This document shows positions 1 through 9,509 of a stretch of DNA of 64,000 nt, in pieces. The stretch lies in NCBI GenBank assembly GCA_015698045.1, contig BLAL01000011.1, positions 188,501 to 252,500 on the forward strand. The letters are read 5' to 3'. The translations under genes and the position numbers were made by a program. A model generated the notes under the pieces. It made no database searches. It had not been told where the DNA came from and saw only the letters and a list, made by a program, of their open reading frames with translations. Each line of letters starts with the position of its first letter. Within the stretch, counting starts at the first letter, position 1. This DNA is from Rhizophagus clarus. Lineage: Eukaryota; Glomeromycota; Glomeromycetes; Glomerales; Glomeraceae.

Positions 1-576
1 GCTGAAAAAAATTATAAATTGTTCAAAAAAGTGGGTCTAGATAAGATCAAGTATATCAATTCATATAGCGCGAATTCCATTTCAGAGCTTACTGATGCAC
101 AATTTCAAGAGATCATAGATTATAGTATATCTTTGGAAAAGTTGTCTCCAGAAGCTGGTCATATGTTCAAAATTTCTGAGACAGCCCGTCCTGGAAAAAA
201 ATTGCCTGAAGTAAATGCACCATCTACATCTCAAATTACTCCAGCTAAGGCAGATGATAATGATCTCACAGATCTCAAGGAGGAAGATTTCTGTGGTGGT
301 GAGGTGTTGATTGCAAATGTATTGTCTGTATCTCAATCTATGATCGATCCTATTTTCGTAGCAAAACATTGGATTAATATCCTAATCTATATAGAGAATT
401 TAGTAGTGAAAATTTTGATTATTATGGGATTACCAATGATACATCATGCCCATTATGCAAACTAGGTCATGATGATGAGGAAAGTATAGAAGGTAGATAT
501 AAGGCTGGATCCTATTTTGTAAGTGTGAACAGCATGAAATTGAGATAACTGCATAGTCTCATTACCCCTTTCTTAT
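1..576 (+). pseudogene. Lineage-specific CPxC-tail protein, 5' cut by window, frameshifted
   Basis: The reading frame is open from base 1, so the 5' part lies outside the window. The first residues (LFKKVGLDKIKYINSYSANS) match the C-terminal part of the RING-type gene at 3499-4326 (LFNEIGEDKIQKIKSFSASS), so the two are relatives. The frame breaks near 350-360 and resumes in another frame with EFSSENFDYYG, then CPLCKLGHDDEE, then a second break near 520 before KCEQHEIEITA and a stop. The CPLC-H...C-C-H spacing suggests a zinc-binding tail. At least two frameshifts make this a decayed copy. The family is one I associate with Glomeromycotina; its function is unknown. Confidence 0.55.
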
Positions 577-691
577 ATCATAGATACCTTGAAAGATGAT
601 CTAATTATTTTTTTTGGAAATATGATAAGAAATATTAGACAATTTTCTATCCAGGAATTTAAATTGATCAGTAATCATAGAAAAAGGCAAC

Positions 692-1258
692 ATGACCAAG
701 TCCGATAAAATATTAACTCCCGAATACCTGGATTGGCATGCCAAATTAAGTAGATTACCAAGTGTTTTGACAGATAAGATTCGGTCCAGCTTATATAAAA
801 AATATAAAAAAGAAACTGGACATGAGCCATGGCAATTATCAGAAGTGCATGCATCGGAAGCCAGCCTTCTCATAAATTCGAAGCCAGAAAACAAAGTATC
901 CTATTTATCTTCTTCTGGGCAATGTGAAGAAAAAGGGCCTATAACTTTTGAAGTCAGACCCGATCCAAAATTAATTATCAAATCCGTCTTGGAGCACTTC
1001 CCATACTTGAAATCGGAAATAGTTTCAGAGGGATTGATAATTATGATTTTACATCACCTCAGCCGTGGAGTTCACCATGCCCTATTTGTGATGGAAAACA
1101 TGGGAATTATGGATTACATGGCTCATGGTACTGCGAAAATGGGAATCAGCTCCCTTATGATCCTGAACTAGCGAAGTTCTATTCTCAAGATAAGTTGGAA
1201 TATTGTCTTACCTGCAACACTTCAAGCAATAAACTCAAGTTCGCGATAATAGCCACGT
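692..1258 (+). pseudogene. CPIC-tail protein fragment, frameshifted
   Basis: An ATG-initiated frame at 692 encodes an amphipathic region (LTPEYLDWHAKLSRLPSVL, then EPWQLSEVHASEASLL). Near 1020 the homologous reading moves to another frame: KSENSFRGIDNYDF, then CPICDGKHGNYG, YCENGNQLPYDPE and CLTCNTSS before a stop at 1256-1258. The CPIC-H-YC-CLTC arrangement resembles the tail of the neighbouring fragment at 1-576 and looks zinc-binding. One frameshift separates the halves, so it is either a recent pseudogene or carries a sequencing error. I do not know a function. It lies 115 bases downstream of the preceding related fragment, so this may be a decayed local cluster. Confidence 0.45.
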
Positions 1259-1565
1259 GATGGCATTTTTGCGAAAAAAAGCATTGGTATCTGTATGGAT
1301 CGATAGTCAAGGCAGTAAATATACGATTATATCAAAGATTTTCGGGGATCTCACTCGATAAGCATATTTTGAGAATGCAGTCCTAAATCAGCCTATTTCT
1401 GCATGAGAGATAAGTAGTTTATCATGTAACGAGATCCGGGAACTTCTTCTATAGTCATTTTAGATTAATTCTATTATTCGCATAGTTTCGCAAGTATAAA
1501 AATTCTGATAATTGATTATGCATGGTATCATGTGATTATTACTAAATCTGTGCGACAATCGGTCT

Positions 1566-1573
1566 TATAAATA
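1566..1573 (+). promoter_or_regulatory. TATA box of the Uma2-like gene
   Basis: TATAAATA lies about 100 bases before the ATG at 1674 and is followed by an A/C-rich leader (AATCAATCAATCAAAG). Apart from this element I see nothing coding between 1259 and 1673. Confidence 0.45.
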
Positions 1574-1673
1574 TCCGTTTCAAAGAATCTCCAATCAATC
1601 AATCAAAGAAAACCAACCTTAAAATGTAAAAAAAAAGATATCTCTTAACAATCGCTCTTAAAATATATAAATT

Positions 1674-2853
1674 ATGGCCTCAAGTTCCCGCAACAATACA
1701 GATGGTAAGATTATAGGAATTTAACAGTTTTCCCATTTAATAAAGTCTATTAACTAGTGATGTAATTTTAGACTCAGAAGTTCGTTATTTTCCTTATCGT
1801 ATCACGCGTTCCCAGTCTCGAAAGTCTAGTCAACAGTCTAGTCAACTTACCCCTCAGCCTAGTGACTCTAGTCAACTTACCTTCCAGCCTACACGAGAGA
1901 AAAGGCTTCACTTATCTTCCGCGGCTATTGAATCAGCAAGAGAAAAATTGCTCACATTCCAAAAAGCCCGAGAAGAAGGGGAAGAAGTAAATGAAGAAGA
2001 AGAAGAAGGATACACAGGATCACGGGAGATAACTATAAAAGAAAATGTACCACTTGAAGAATATCTCCGTTATCGTGAAAATAATATGAATACTTCTGTT
2101 CGCATGTACTTGTGTGATGGGAAAATTAAAATATATGAAGTACCTTCCGCTCCTCATGCAGAAGTAGCAGGACAGATCATTGCAATGATGGGCGCATGGA
2201 ACATACAGGATTTTCGATATGGTACTGATGCAACCACAACTCTGGGTCAAGGTTCTGGTAGAGAGCCAGATGTCTATGTCCGACCAAAACATCGTCCTAG
2301 ACCACAACAAGGTGCACCAGCTGCAGATAGATTTGGAAACGCGTTTCCAACAATGATGATTGAGGTTGGTTTTTCTCAGAGCCTTCCTGATCTTCATCGA
2401 ACAGCAATTCGCTACCTCAATCAACAAACCACAATCCAAATTGTGTTAGCTATCAAGATTTTTGGAATTCGTACAAACGCTCTTACAAACACTAGTACCA
2501 TTGCACTTATTGCTGCATTGTACCTTCGTACAAGTCCAACCCCGCTGGTTCCAACTAGGGTCATTTCTTTTGGGACGGCAAATCCTGATACAAATACTGT
2601 AAACCATATTATACAGCAAATGAATGTTCCTCCTGGTAGCTTTGTTGGTGTTGGGCGTCCTGATCCTAATAATAATAACAATAACTTTCCTCCTTGCAAT
2701 GCAGCTAACATTCCGACATATACAATGAATATTCCTGGAACAGAATTATTTGATGGAGTTCCAGCAAATCATCTTCCCGCAGGGTTTGCTGCTGGATTTA
2801 ATTTGGACCTCTATGAGCTTCAAGTTGTAGTGCGAGAAGCTTTAAACATATAA
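1674..2853 (+). CDS. Uma2-like (PD-(D/E)XK fold) protein, two exons
   Basis: Exons 1674-1704 and 1772-2853, joined across a 67-base GTAAGA...TTTTAG intron, give 370 residues. The start ATG opens MASSSRNNTD and the junction codon is D11. After a Ser/Gln-rich and Glu-rich N-terminal region comes a Uma2/DUF820-like core. It has PLEEYLRYRE, then EPDVYVRPK (the acidic residue of the nuclease fold), then TMMIEVGFSQSLPDL (the E-x-G strand), then RTAIRYLNQQTTIQIVLAIKI, where Uma2 proteins have a tyrosine-containing helix and a last strand. A proline/asparagine-rich tail follows. The catalytic Lys expected after Glu in classical PD-(D/E)XK enzymes is not evident, so activity is uncertain. Uma2 domains are mainly bacterial; Glomeromycotina carry many copies. 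It could be a domesticated or transposon-derived nuclease. Confidence 0.75.
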
Positions 2854-3033
2854 ATTTATTAATGAAATATCGATAAGAAAAAAATCTTTATTGCATTATA
2901 TTTTGTATTATATATTAATAAGAATGTGATATATCTTAATTTTTACTAGACATCCTAATTAATCATCTTTTAAATTTTTAGCTTATTATAATATTAATTC
3001 TTAATAAAAAAGATACAGTTAGCTTTACATTAT

Positions 3034-3252
3034 TTGAATATATCATGTGATCTTTTAATAATATATGTAAAAGGTTCACCCCGATTTCTCTTGGAGAGAG
3101 ATATAGGATTTTATCGTGGTGCAGTAGAAAGAAACGATCCTAGAAAATATAATGAATTTCTAACAGATCGTGATAGGCTGATTGGTGAAGAGCTAATGCG
3201 TCATGGTATTCTAGAGAGTCGTTTAGGTACAACATGGCTAGAAATCTTATAA
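3034..3252 (+). CDS. Short ORF of unknown function
   Basis: The frame contains a charged stretch (SPRFLLERDIGFYRGAVE, then DRDRLIGEELMRHGIL) that looks like real protein rather than a chance ORF, and it ends with a stop at 3250-3252. The first residues are AT-rich and implausible. The coding part may begin near 3070, with an upstream exon lost. I do not recognise the family. It could be a remnant exon. Confidence 0.25.
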   Translation: MNISCDLLIIYVKGSPRFLLERDIGFYRGAVERNDPRKYNEFLTDRDRLIGEELMRHGILESRLGTTWLEIL

Positions 3253-3454
3253 AAGTTTAACATAGGTAAGGCACTTCGCATGTGAGGAAATCGATAACCT
3301 GAAAATGCGCAGAAGATATTCGGTAAAATTCTTACCGAAGAATAGGGGCTGTATGACGTGAAATTTGTAAGGGGGGTTAATAAATGACGAAATGTTGTAC
3401 GTGATTACTAACGAGAATTCGACAATATCTTTTTTCCTGTACATGCACCAGCGC

Positions 3455-3462
3455 TATATAAA
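3455..3462 (+). promoter_or_regulatory. TATA box of the RING-type pseudogene
   Basis: TATATAAA lies 37 bases before the ATG at 3499, a good core-promoter spacing. Confidence 0.4.
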
Positions 3463-3498
3463 CTGGCTAGTACACGATGAAAGTTAAACCAACTGAAT

Positions 3499-4326
3499 AT
3501 GTCGAAGGGCTCAGAATCAACCAAAGATTCTTCTTACCAGACCCCGAGAGAGAGGCCCCGCCCATCTCTTACCAACTATAGAAACTTTGCTTATAATATC
3601 TTGAAGTATCTTGAAGATGATATTGTCGGAGATAAAGAAATTCCACAAAATCAGCTATTATGTGTAAAATGTCTTGAAGAAATTACTGTAGATTTCCCGA
3701 AAGATACTGTTTTTTGTCATGTAAACACGCCGTGCATTATGATTGCATTGCCAATCCTCATAAAAGGTGTCCTACCTGCTCAGACGAAGATTTGCTAATG
3801 TTTCCTGTAGAACAGTCTTCGAGTACTGCTCAGAAAAAACGTTCTAACGAATCAACCGAAAATCGTCTAGCAAGAAAGCCAAAAAGAGTGGTGAGAACAA
3901 AGATCTCGAAAGGATCAAGTATCGGGTACGCTAAAAAAACTTATCGAAGAATTATCCTCTGAAACATCTCAGGATTCTGAAGTTATGGAAAAGGGAACTG
4001 GGGATTTCTTTGATTTGTACAATTCAATCATTAATATGGAAGGGCAGGAGGAGATTGCAAAACGAGATGTCATCAAATCATATTTTAATTTCGGAAAAGC
4101 TCTTGATGATTGTTTTAATTATTACAAGAAAGATAATCCTAAGCGTACTGCTCAGGCATTGGTTAATAAAAAAGTTTGGGAACAACTCCCCAATGTTAGT
4201 GATGATGCACTTAGGAAGAAAAAAGAAAGGGCTCTGAAAATTTTTGAGCTATTCAACGAAATCGGTGAAGATAAGATTCAGAAGATCAAATCCTTTTCCG
4301 CCTCGTCAATATCAAAATTAGACTAA
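3499..4326 (+). pseudogene. RING-type lineage-specific protein, two frameshifts
   Basis: The ATG at 3499 opens MSKGSESTKDSS and a helical segment (NYRNFAYNILKYLEDD). Then comes a RING-like cluster: CVKCLEEITVDFPKDTVF, a frameshift in a T-run at about 3712, then SCKHAVHYDCIANPHKRCPTC. This gives a C-C, C-H, H-C, C-C order that fits a compact RING or RING-like finger, which would suggest a ubiquitin ligase. A second frameshift near 3925 is needed to reach GTLKKLIEELSSETSQDSEV, and then the frame stays open through DVIKSYFNFGKALDDCFNYY and TAQALVNKKVWEQLPNVSDD to a stop at 4324-4326. The end (KSFSASSISKLD) is shorter than the related fragment at position 1. The first break sits in a homopolymer, so a sequence error is possible. 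Confidence 0.6.
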
Positions 4327-4574
4327 GACGAAAATCGACGAAATATTGATTAGGTTTGCAATTAGTAGTAGTTAAATTACTGCGTCACACACGTGACATT
4401 GTGACCTCCGGTCACATTCTCTGAAATAAATTTAGCCATGTAAATTCGTATATAATAATAAAGTTCACCCATATCGGGCCTTCTCTTTTTTAATTCATGT
4501 ATAATCATAAATGTGCTTATCGAATAAATAAAATCATGAGGGATCCGCAAACTAATCCCTTCTTCTCACTATAG

Positions 4575-4605
4575 TTCCTGGAACATTCCTGGAACATTTC
4601 TAGAA
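4575..4605. repeat. Clustered palindromes TTCCTGGAA x2 and TTCTAGAA
   Basis: Two TTCCTGGAA palindromes (4575-4583 and 4586-4594) are followed by TTCTAGAA (4598-4605), the last matching a heat-shock-element half-site pair. They sit about 60 bases before the next open frame. A regulatory role is only a possibility. Confidence 0.25.
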
Positions 4606-4663
4606 CTATTGAGGAACTGGCAGGGAACTGGGGAGGAATAAAAATGAATATGGTTTTATTATA

Positions 4664-5700
4664 GTGTATAATATTGCTAAATCAGCTAAAATTGATAAAA
4701 AAACACATATCAATAAAATTATTAAAATCTATCTATCAAACACTAAAATGGATTTAGATAGTAGAGCCTATTCTAAGCTATTTATTGAATACAATACTTA
4801 TGGAGACTCTGAAGAATATAAAAGAATTTTTGATGCTAAAGGCTCTTTATTAAAAAGACATGATCATAAAACACCAGAAATGTGGTGCTCCCGTATCCGT
4901 AATCCATTTAGAAAAATACTTGAAGAGAACCCAAGAATCTTTTCTAAGAATGGGTATATTACAATGAATGTAAAGCACTATTCCTGTGATAGGGCAATTC
5001 GTTTTCCATCAAATTACATATATTGTAGTGTGTGTGACTCCTTGGTTTTCACACCTTATAAATATGCTATTTTAGTTGATGATTCCTTTCAAGATAGCCA
5101 CTTAAAGAGATGTATTTCTGGAAATACTATTTCAAATAAACATGCTATAAGAAATGAAATTCTCAAATCTATTGATATATGGGAATATCAAATCTGGTGA
5201 AATAAATAATTCATACTAGAAGTAGAGGCTAAATTATATCATCTTCATCTAGAACTTTTCTCCCAATCTACCTTACATTCAGAAAAGGATAAAATGGTAT
5301 CAGTATCATATGATAGTGAAAGTAAGTCAACTAGCTATGAAACATATGGGGTCTTTGCAATAGAAAGGTATGAAACTCAAAAAAAAATAAAAATTTAATT
5401 AATATTAAATTTACATTTATTTTAGTATAAAAAACATAATTAGCATATAAAGTAAATTTAAAAATTTTTTTAAGTTTTGTACCTTTCTATTGCAATGACC
5501 CATATAAGCAGGTTAAAATGGAAGAAAATACTATGCCAAGTACTCCAAAATTTGAGTCAGCTTGTATTTCACCTACTAGACAACGTGATGTAAGTGTACC
5601 TGAGATTAGAAATCTTTGGAACGATTGATCAAATATACCTAATATTTTTAGTAGTACTACTTTGGATGATCTTGCTAAAGCATACTTTGATTATATATAA
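4664..5700 (+). pseudogene. Decayed hypothetical gene split by a MITE
   Basis: A single frame runs from a possible splice acceptor (TTATTATAG at 4655-4663) through INKIIKIYLSNTKMDLDS, TPEMWCSRIRNPFRKILEEN and YIYCSVCDSLVF to a TGA at 5198-5200. The same frame reopens at 5213 (LEVEAKLYHLHLELFSQ) and runs to 5346, where a 156-bp MITE is inserted. Removing the element and one TA target copy restores the frame (SYETY continuing as KQVKMEENTM). It then reads RQRDVSVPEIRNLWND up to a TGA at 5626-5628 and on to TAA at 5698-5700. I do not recognise the protein; Cys pairs around 5020-5035 are the only motif. No start codon is convincing, so a 5' exon is probably missing. Confidence 0.45.
5347..5502. 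mobile_element. 156-bp MITE with TA target duplication
   Basis: The ends form inverted repeats of about 40 bases: the left begins TGGGGTCTTTGCAATAGAAA and the right, read in reverse, begins TGGGTCATTGCAATAGAAAG. TA dinucleotides flank both sides (5345-5346 and 5503-5504), as expected for Tc1/mariner-type insertion. There is no coding capacity. The insertion interrupts the hypothetical ORF described at 4664-5700. Confidence 0.8.
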
Positions 5701-6019
5701 AAAATGCATGAAGAAAATAGACTTATATCTTTCAACTGATCATTAGTATTATATATGGGAGTCTAGTCCACGTCTTCCATAGTATGGAGCAAGGCAAGGA
5801 CTGTTTCAAATCAGTGATTTGCTCCATTTCTATTGACTTCCTCCCATATTTAGCCAAACATAATTTATACTTTATTTTTTTGTGAAATGAATAACTATAT
5901 AATCCACATACATAGTTGCCTAGTAAAATTGTGAAATGCTTTATATATATACTATGCACCTATTCTGGTAACCAATGATCACGTGATCAGAGTCTAACTA
6001 ATCCCTTATCAGATATGAT
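5701..6019. other. Non-coding stretch with a CACGTG palindrome
   Basis: No gene is seen. A 14-base palindrome TGATCACGTGATCA lies at 5976-5989, just outside the left end of the large transposon. Confidence 0.3.
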
Positions 6020-6052
6020 CACTGGTCAAAATCGATGCTATCAGGTACATAT
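6020..6052 (+). repeat. Left terminal inverted repeat
   Basis: The 33 bases are identical to the reverse complement of 16633-16665. Confidence 0.85.
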
Positions 6053-6410
6053 CGGGTACATATCAGGTACCTGATATGTACCCGATATGTGTGAAATATG
6101 TGTATGCTATTTAATAATACTACACATATCGGGTACCTGATATGTACCTGTCAGATGCAGAAAATTGGTGACATATAACGTACATATCGGGTACATTTCT
6201 CATACATATTGGGTAGTTAAATATCGGTTACATATCATAGATTTATTGAGTACCCGATATATTTTAAAAAAATATCAGACAGATATTATACACTTATCGG
6301 ATAGTGCTAATAAGTATCCTATATATACCCGATATGTATCCTATTTGTATTTGAAATATAAGCATAATTTCATAATTTTCACATATCGGATAGCTGAAAA
6401 GTATAGCATT
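6040..6410. repeat. Left subterminal palindromic repeats
   Basis: About ten variants of ATATCGGGTAC and its complement GTACCCGATAT/GTACCTGATAT occur in both orientations, partly fused into perfect palindromes (for example around 6053-6092). They are candidate transposase-binding sites. The related right cluster is at 16455-16655. Confidence 0.7.
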
Positions 6411-6639
6411 TATGGGGTATTAATAGTAGTAGATTTATAATTTAAATACAATTGTAATTTAAAAGTAATTTAATTCATTTAATTGTAATTACTGAAAGTT
6501 TTATTTATATTTTCAATCGATAATAAAAAAAAATATTATACAAAAAATATTATAAAAAAAATTCACTACTCTTTACACAAATTTACAATTAATGTTCACT
6601 TGTTTGCTTGTTTTCATTTCATTATATCTATTTAATTTG

Positions 6640-6920
6640 AAAGAAAGTAAAATGTTAATAATAAAGTGTTAGTATGAATATTAGTAGAAGTGTTAGCAAA
6701 AGAAAAGGAACGTTAATAAAAAAATTTTTACATTAGAAAGTGTTAGTATTAATGTTAGTATGAAAGTTAGTAGAAGTAGAAAAGGAACGTCAATAAAAAA
6801 AAATATAAAGTATAAGTATTAATGTTAGTGTTAATGTTAGTAGAAGTGTTAGTAAAAGTAAGAAATAAAAAATGTTTAACAGTATAACATTGTTAGTAGG
6901 AATGTTAGTAGGAGGAAACA
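6640..6920. repeat. GTTAGT-rich degenerate repeat
   Basis: Many copies of (A)GTTAGTA/GTGTTAGTATGAATG, with two AAAGGAACGT[TC]AATAAAAAAA blocks (about 6704 and 6784). No coding sense is apparent; the short ORFs across it are compositional. Confidence 0.45.
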
Positions 6921-7100
6921 CATTAGAAAAAAATATTAGTAAGAGTGTTAACAGGATGGAAAAAGAAATTTCAACAAAAAATGTACCTTTGTATTTATTT
7001 TTTAGAAAAACCAATAAAGTAAAAAACTCGATAGTAGAACATTGTTTAGGACGTTAGTGAGAAGAAATACATTGGAAAAATATATTAATAAGAGTGTTAA

Positions 7101-7524
7101 AAATAATATAATAATGGAAAAAGAAATTTCAACAAAAAATATACCTTTATCTTTATTTTTTAGACAAAAACAATAAAGTAAAAATTTGAGAGAGAGAGAG
7201 AAAAGTTTTGAAAAAAAAAATGATAAATAAATAATTAAATCGTGATCGTGCAATCACATGATTAACAAAATTATCAATTTTTATTGGTTATTTGGGTAAT
7301 ATTATAAATAACATAATAATGGGAAAAGAAATTTCAACAAAAAATATACCTTTATCTTTATTTTTTAGACAAAAACAATAAAGTAAAAATTTGAGAGAGA
7401 GAGAGAAAAAGTTTTTGAAAAAAAAAAAAAAAAAAATACGATAAATAAATAATTAAATCATGATCGTGCAATCACATGATCAACAAAATTATCAATTTTT
7501 ATTGGTTATTTGGGTAATATTATA
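7101..7524. repeat. Tandem duplication of a ~205-bp unit
   Basis: Unit one (7101-7305) and unit two (7306-7524) both run from AATA.CATAATAATGG through GAAATTTCAACAAAAAATAT, a (GA)n tract and an A-run to TTATTGGTTATTTGGGTAAT. They differ mainly in A-run length. A third, shorter relative (GGATGGAAAAAGAAATTTCA) lies at about 6954-7030. Confidence 0.75.
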
Positions 7525-7595
7525 TTTAGCCACATCAGCCACAAAATCTGAATGCACAAGTCAAAGAATTACAAACTTGATTATTCACTATTCGT

Positions 7596-7818
7596 GCTCA
7601 ACTTGAGTTGATAAAATTATTAAAAAATCACTGATTTTATTAAATTTATCAGAATTTTTATACCTAATTAAAGATGATTAAATTAAGTTTTACTACCGAT
7701 TTCATTATAACGTTACCAACTTTTTTGTTAATCTTGGATATTTTATTTTGAATTTAAATTGTTTGCTTTGAACTCGAGTTGAACTCGAGTTTAACTCGAG
7801 TTTAACTCGTTCGCTCAA
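7596..7818 (+). repeat. Inner inverted repeat, left arm (~223 bp)
   Basis: This arm, which contains repeated AACTCGAGTT motifs and a TCAACTTGAGTTGATAAAAT stretch, is the inverted counterpart of 14931-15153 with scattered substitutions. It brackets the SANT-like, Ser/Lys-rich and transposase genes. Confidence 0.75.
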
Positions 7819-8343
7819 GATCTTTGTGTAATGTATTGTAGATCTGTAATTGTTTTATTTGTAGTCTATAATTGGCAAAAGCTTATTATAAAACAAAATA
7901 AAAAACACTATTTATTTACATATCTGTATTATTAGATTTTGAACTTTTTTAGATTTAATATATAATTAAAAGAAGACCTTTATCTTGATTTTTTGGAATC
8001 ACGATCATAACAATTGAGTTTAGGTCAAGTTTAACTTGTTCGTTGTGATTGATTGTATTGTTGATCCATATCTGTATTACCTTTTTTAGATTTGATATAT
8101 AATTAATACAAAAAAGACGGATCATAACAATCATGACATATTTGAGAAATTAGAACAATTTACGTAAATGTTCTTGAAGGGTAATTAATATAATAATACT
8201 AGGTGATAAAAAATTGTTTATAAAAAGAGGTTTCATCTTTTTTTTTTTTTACAATAAATTTATTGTCGTTATTTTTATTATATATTCTTTTTCTTAAAAT
8301 TTGTTGCTATTATTTTTTATTATTATATATTCTTCTTCTTAAA
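7819..8343. other. Non-coding AT-rich stretch
   Basis: No gene is seen. Short repeats of TTTTTTAGATTTAATATATA-type sequence occur at about 7946 and 8084. The stretch ends as the leader of the SANT-like gene. Confidence 0.3.
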
Positions 8344-8951
8344 ATGCCCGCAAATTGGACTGATGCAATAACTGAATATTTAATAAGATATAGGAGGTAA
8401 AAAAATAAATGAAAACTAATAAATAACTTTGATCATTTTCTAGTTTTTTTTTCTCTTACGTTTTCTGATCTCAAATTAAATAAATAATATAAAGGAGAAG
8501 GAACGACTACTACCATGACATGCCCGGAAGGGACTGCTCCAAATTCTGGGAGAGCCTAGCTTGAAGAATTTGGAGACGGTTCTGTGTGAGGTTCACTGGC
8601 CAACAGGTAGAGAGAAAGTGGAGGAACTTAATCAGGAATTTTAATGTTAGTAAAATAATAATAAATCATAAAAATAAAATAAAATAAAATAAAAAATTAA
8701 TAGTATTAACATTTTTAGGATTTCTGTGAATGGAGGAATGGTACGCGAAATGGAAGGTGGTCCCGGAAAGGAGAAAGATATTATAGGCAGTTTCGCACAA
8801 GGTTTTGGGACAGACCTGGTAATTATTAAGAATTTTTTTAATTTATATTTAAGTTATTTAAGTTCTAAATTTATATATATATTTCTTAGGGAATCACCAC
8901 AGTCGTAGGCAGCGTAGAAACACTGCGCATCGGCGGCCTCAGAATCCATAA
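8344..8951 (+). pseudogene. SANT/Myb-like DNA-binding protein of the transposon, one nonsense codon
   Basis: Four exons fit perfectly: 8344-8396, 8495-8645, 8719-8818 and 8890-8951, giving 121 codons plus stop. The product starts MPANWTDAITEYLIRYRR and continues RRRNDYYHDMPGRDCSKFWE, RIWRRFCVRFTGQQVERKW and DFCEWRNGTRNGRWSRKG. It ends in a basic tail (NHHSRRQRRNTAHRRPQNP). The tryptophan spacing (W5, FWE, RIW, RKW) is that of the trihelix/SANT-like domains that accompany many DNA transposons and help bind the ends. A TGA at 8562-8564 interrupts exon 2 at a place where an Arg (CGA) is likely (LA-R-RIW). All splice sites are GT-AG. The product would be nuclear. The family call rests on pattern, not a search. 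Confidence 0.6.
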
Positions 8952-9170
8952 ATTACATTTTTTTATTTTTTTATTTTTTACATATTTTTATTTTTTTTTT
9001 TTATTTTGTATTTTTTATTTTTTTATTTTTTATTTTTTATATTTTTATATTTTTATATTTTATTATTTTGATTATTATTATTTTTTATTTTTCATTATCT
9101 TATATTTTTTATATTCATCTAATTATTATTTTAATATTTTTACTATTTTATAATTTGATTTAATAAATTT
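8952..9170. repeat. T/A low-complexity tract
   Basis: A long run of TTTTTATTTTT units follows directly after the stop of the SANT-like gene. The next stretch, to 9509, holds no recognisable gene. Confidence 0.6.
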
Positions 9171-9509
9171 ATCGTAAAACCCAAAACCATTGCCAGGCGA
9201 GTTTCTTTATTACAAAATACACTAAAATAAAGCGAAATTCCTTTTTGGCAAATAGCAAAAATGAGTTTGATCACGTATTTTGAAAATGTGAAAGATTATT
9301 TCAAGATTTTATATTGTAAATTGATAGATTAGTTCTCTCAATTTGATTTATACGGTACTAGATCTGTCACGCCTAAATGTACCTTTTTTAAAAATTTATT
9401 GAAAACATTTTATCATTACAATATATTATATAATATATGACGACAGATTGTTTATTTAATTAATACTTTAATAAAAAAAAATGAATGTTTATTGAATAAA
9501 AGCAATTTA

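Noticed and set aside
6020-6100. CRISPR-like array from the regularly spaced TATCGGGTACC repeats
   Set aside because: The spacing is irregular, the units occur in both orientations, the sequence is eukaryotic and the cluster lies at a transposon end.
6790-7253. Minus-strand hydrophobic ORFs
   Set aside because: They are shadows of the GTTAGT-rich and tandem-repeat sequence.
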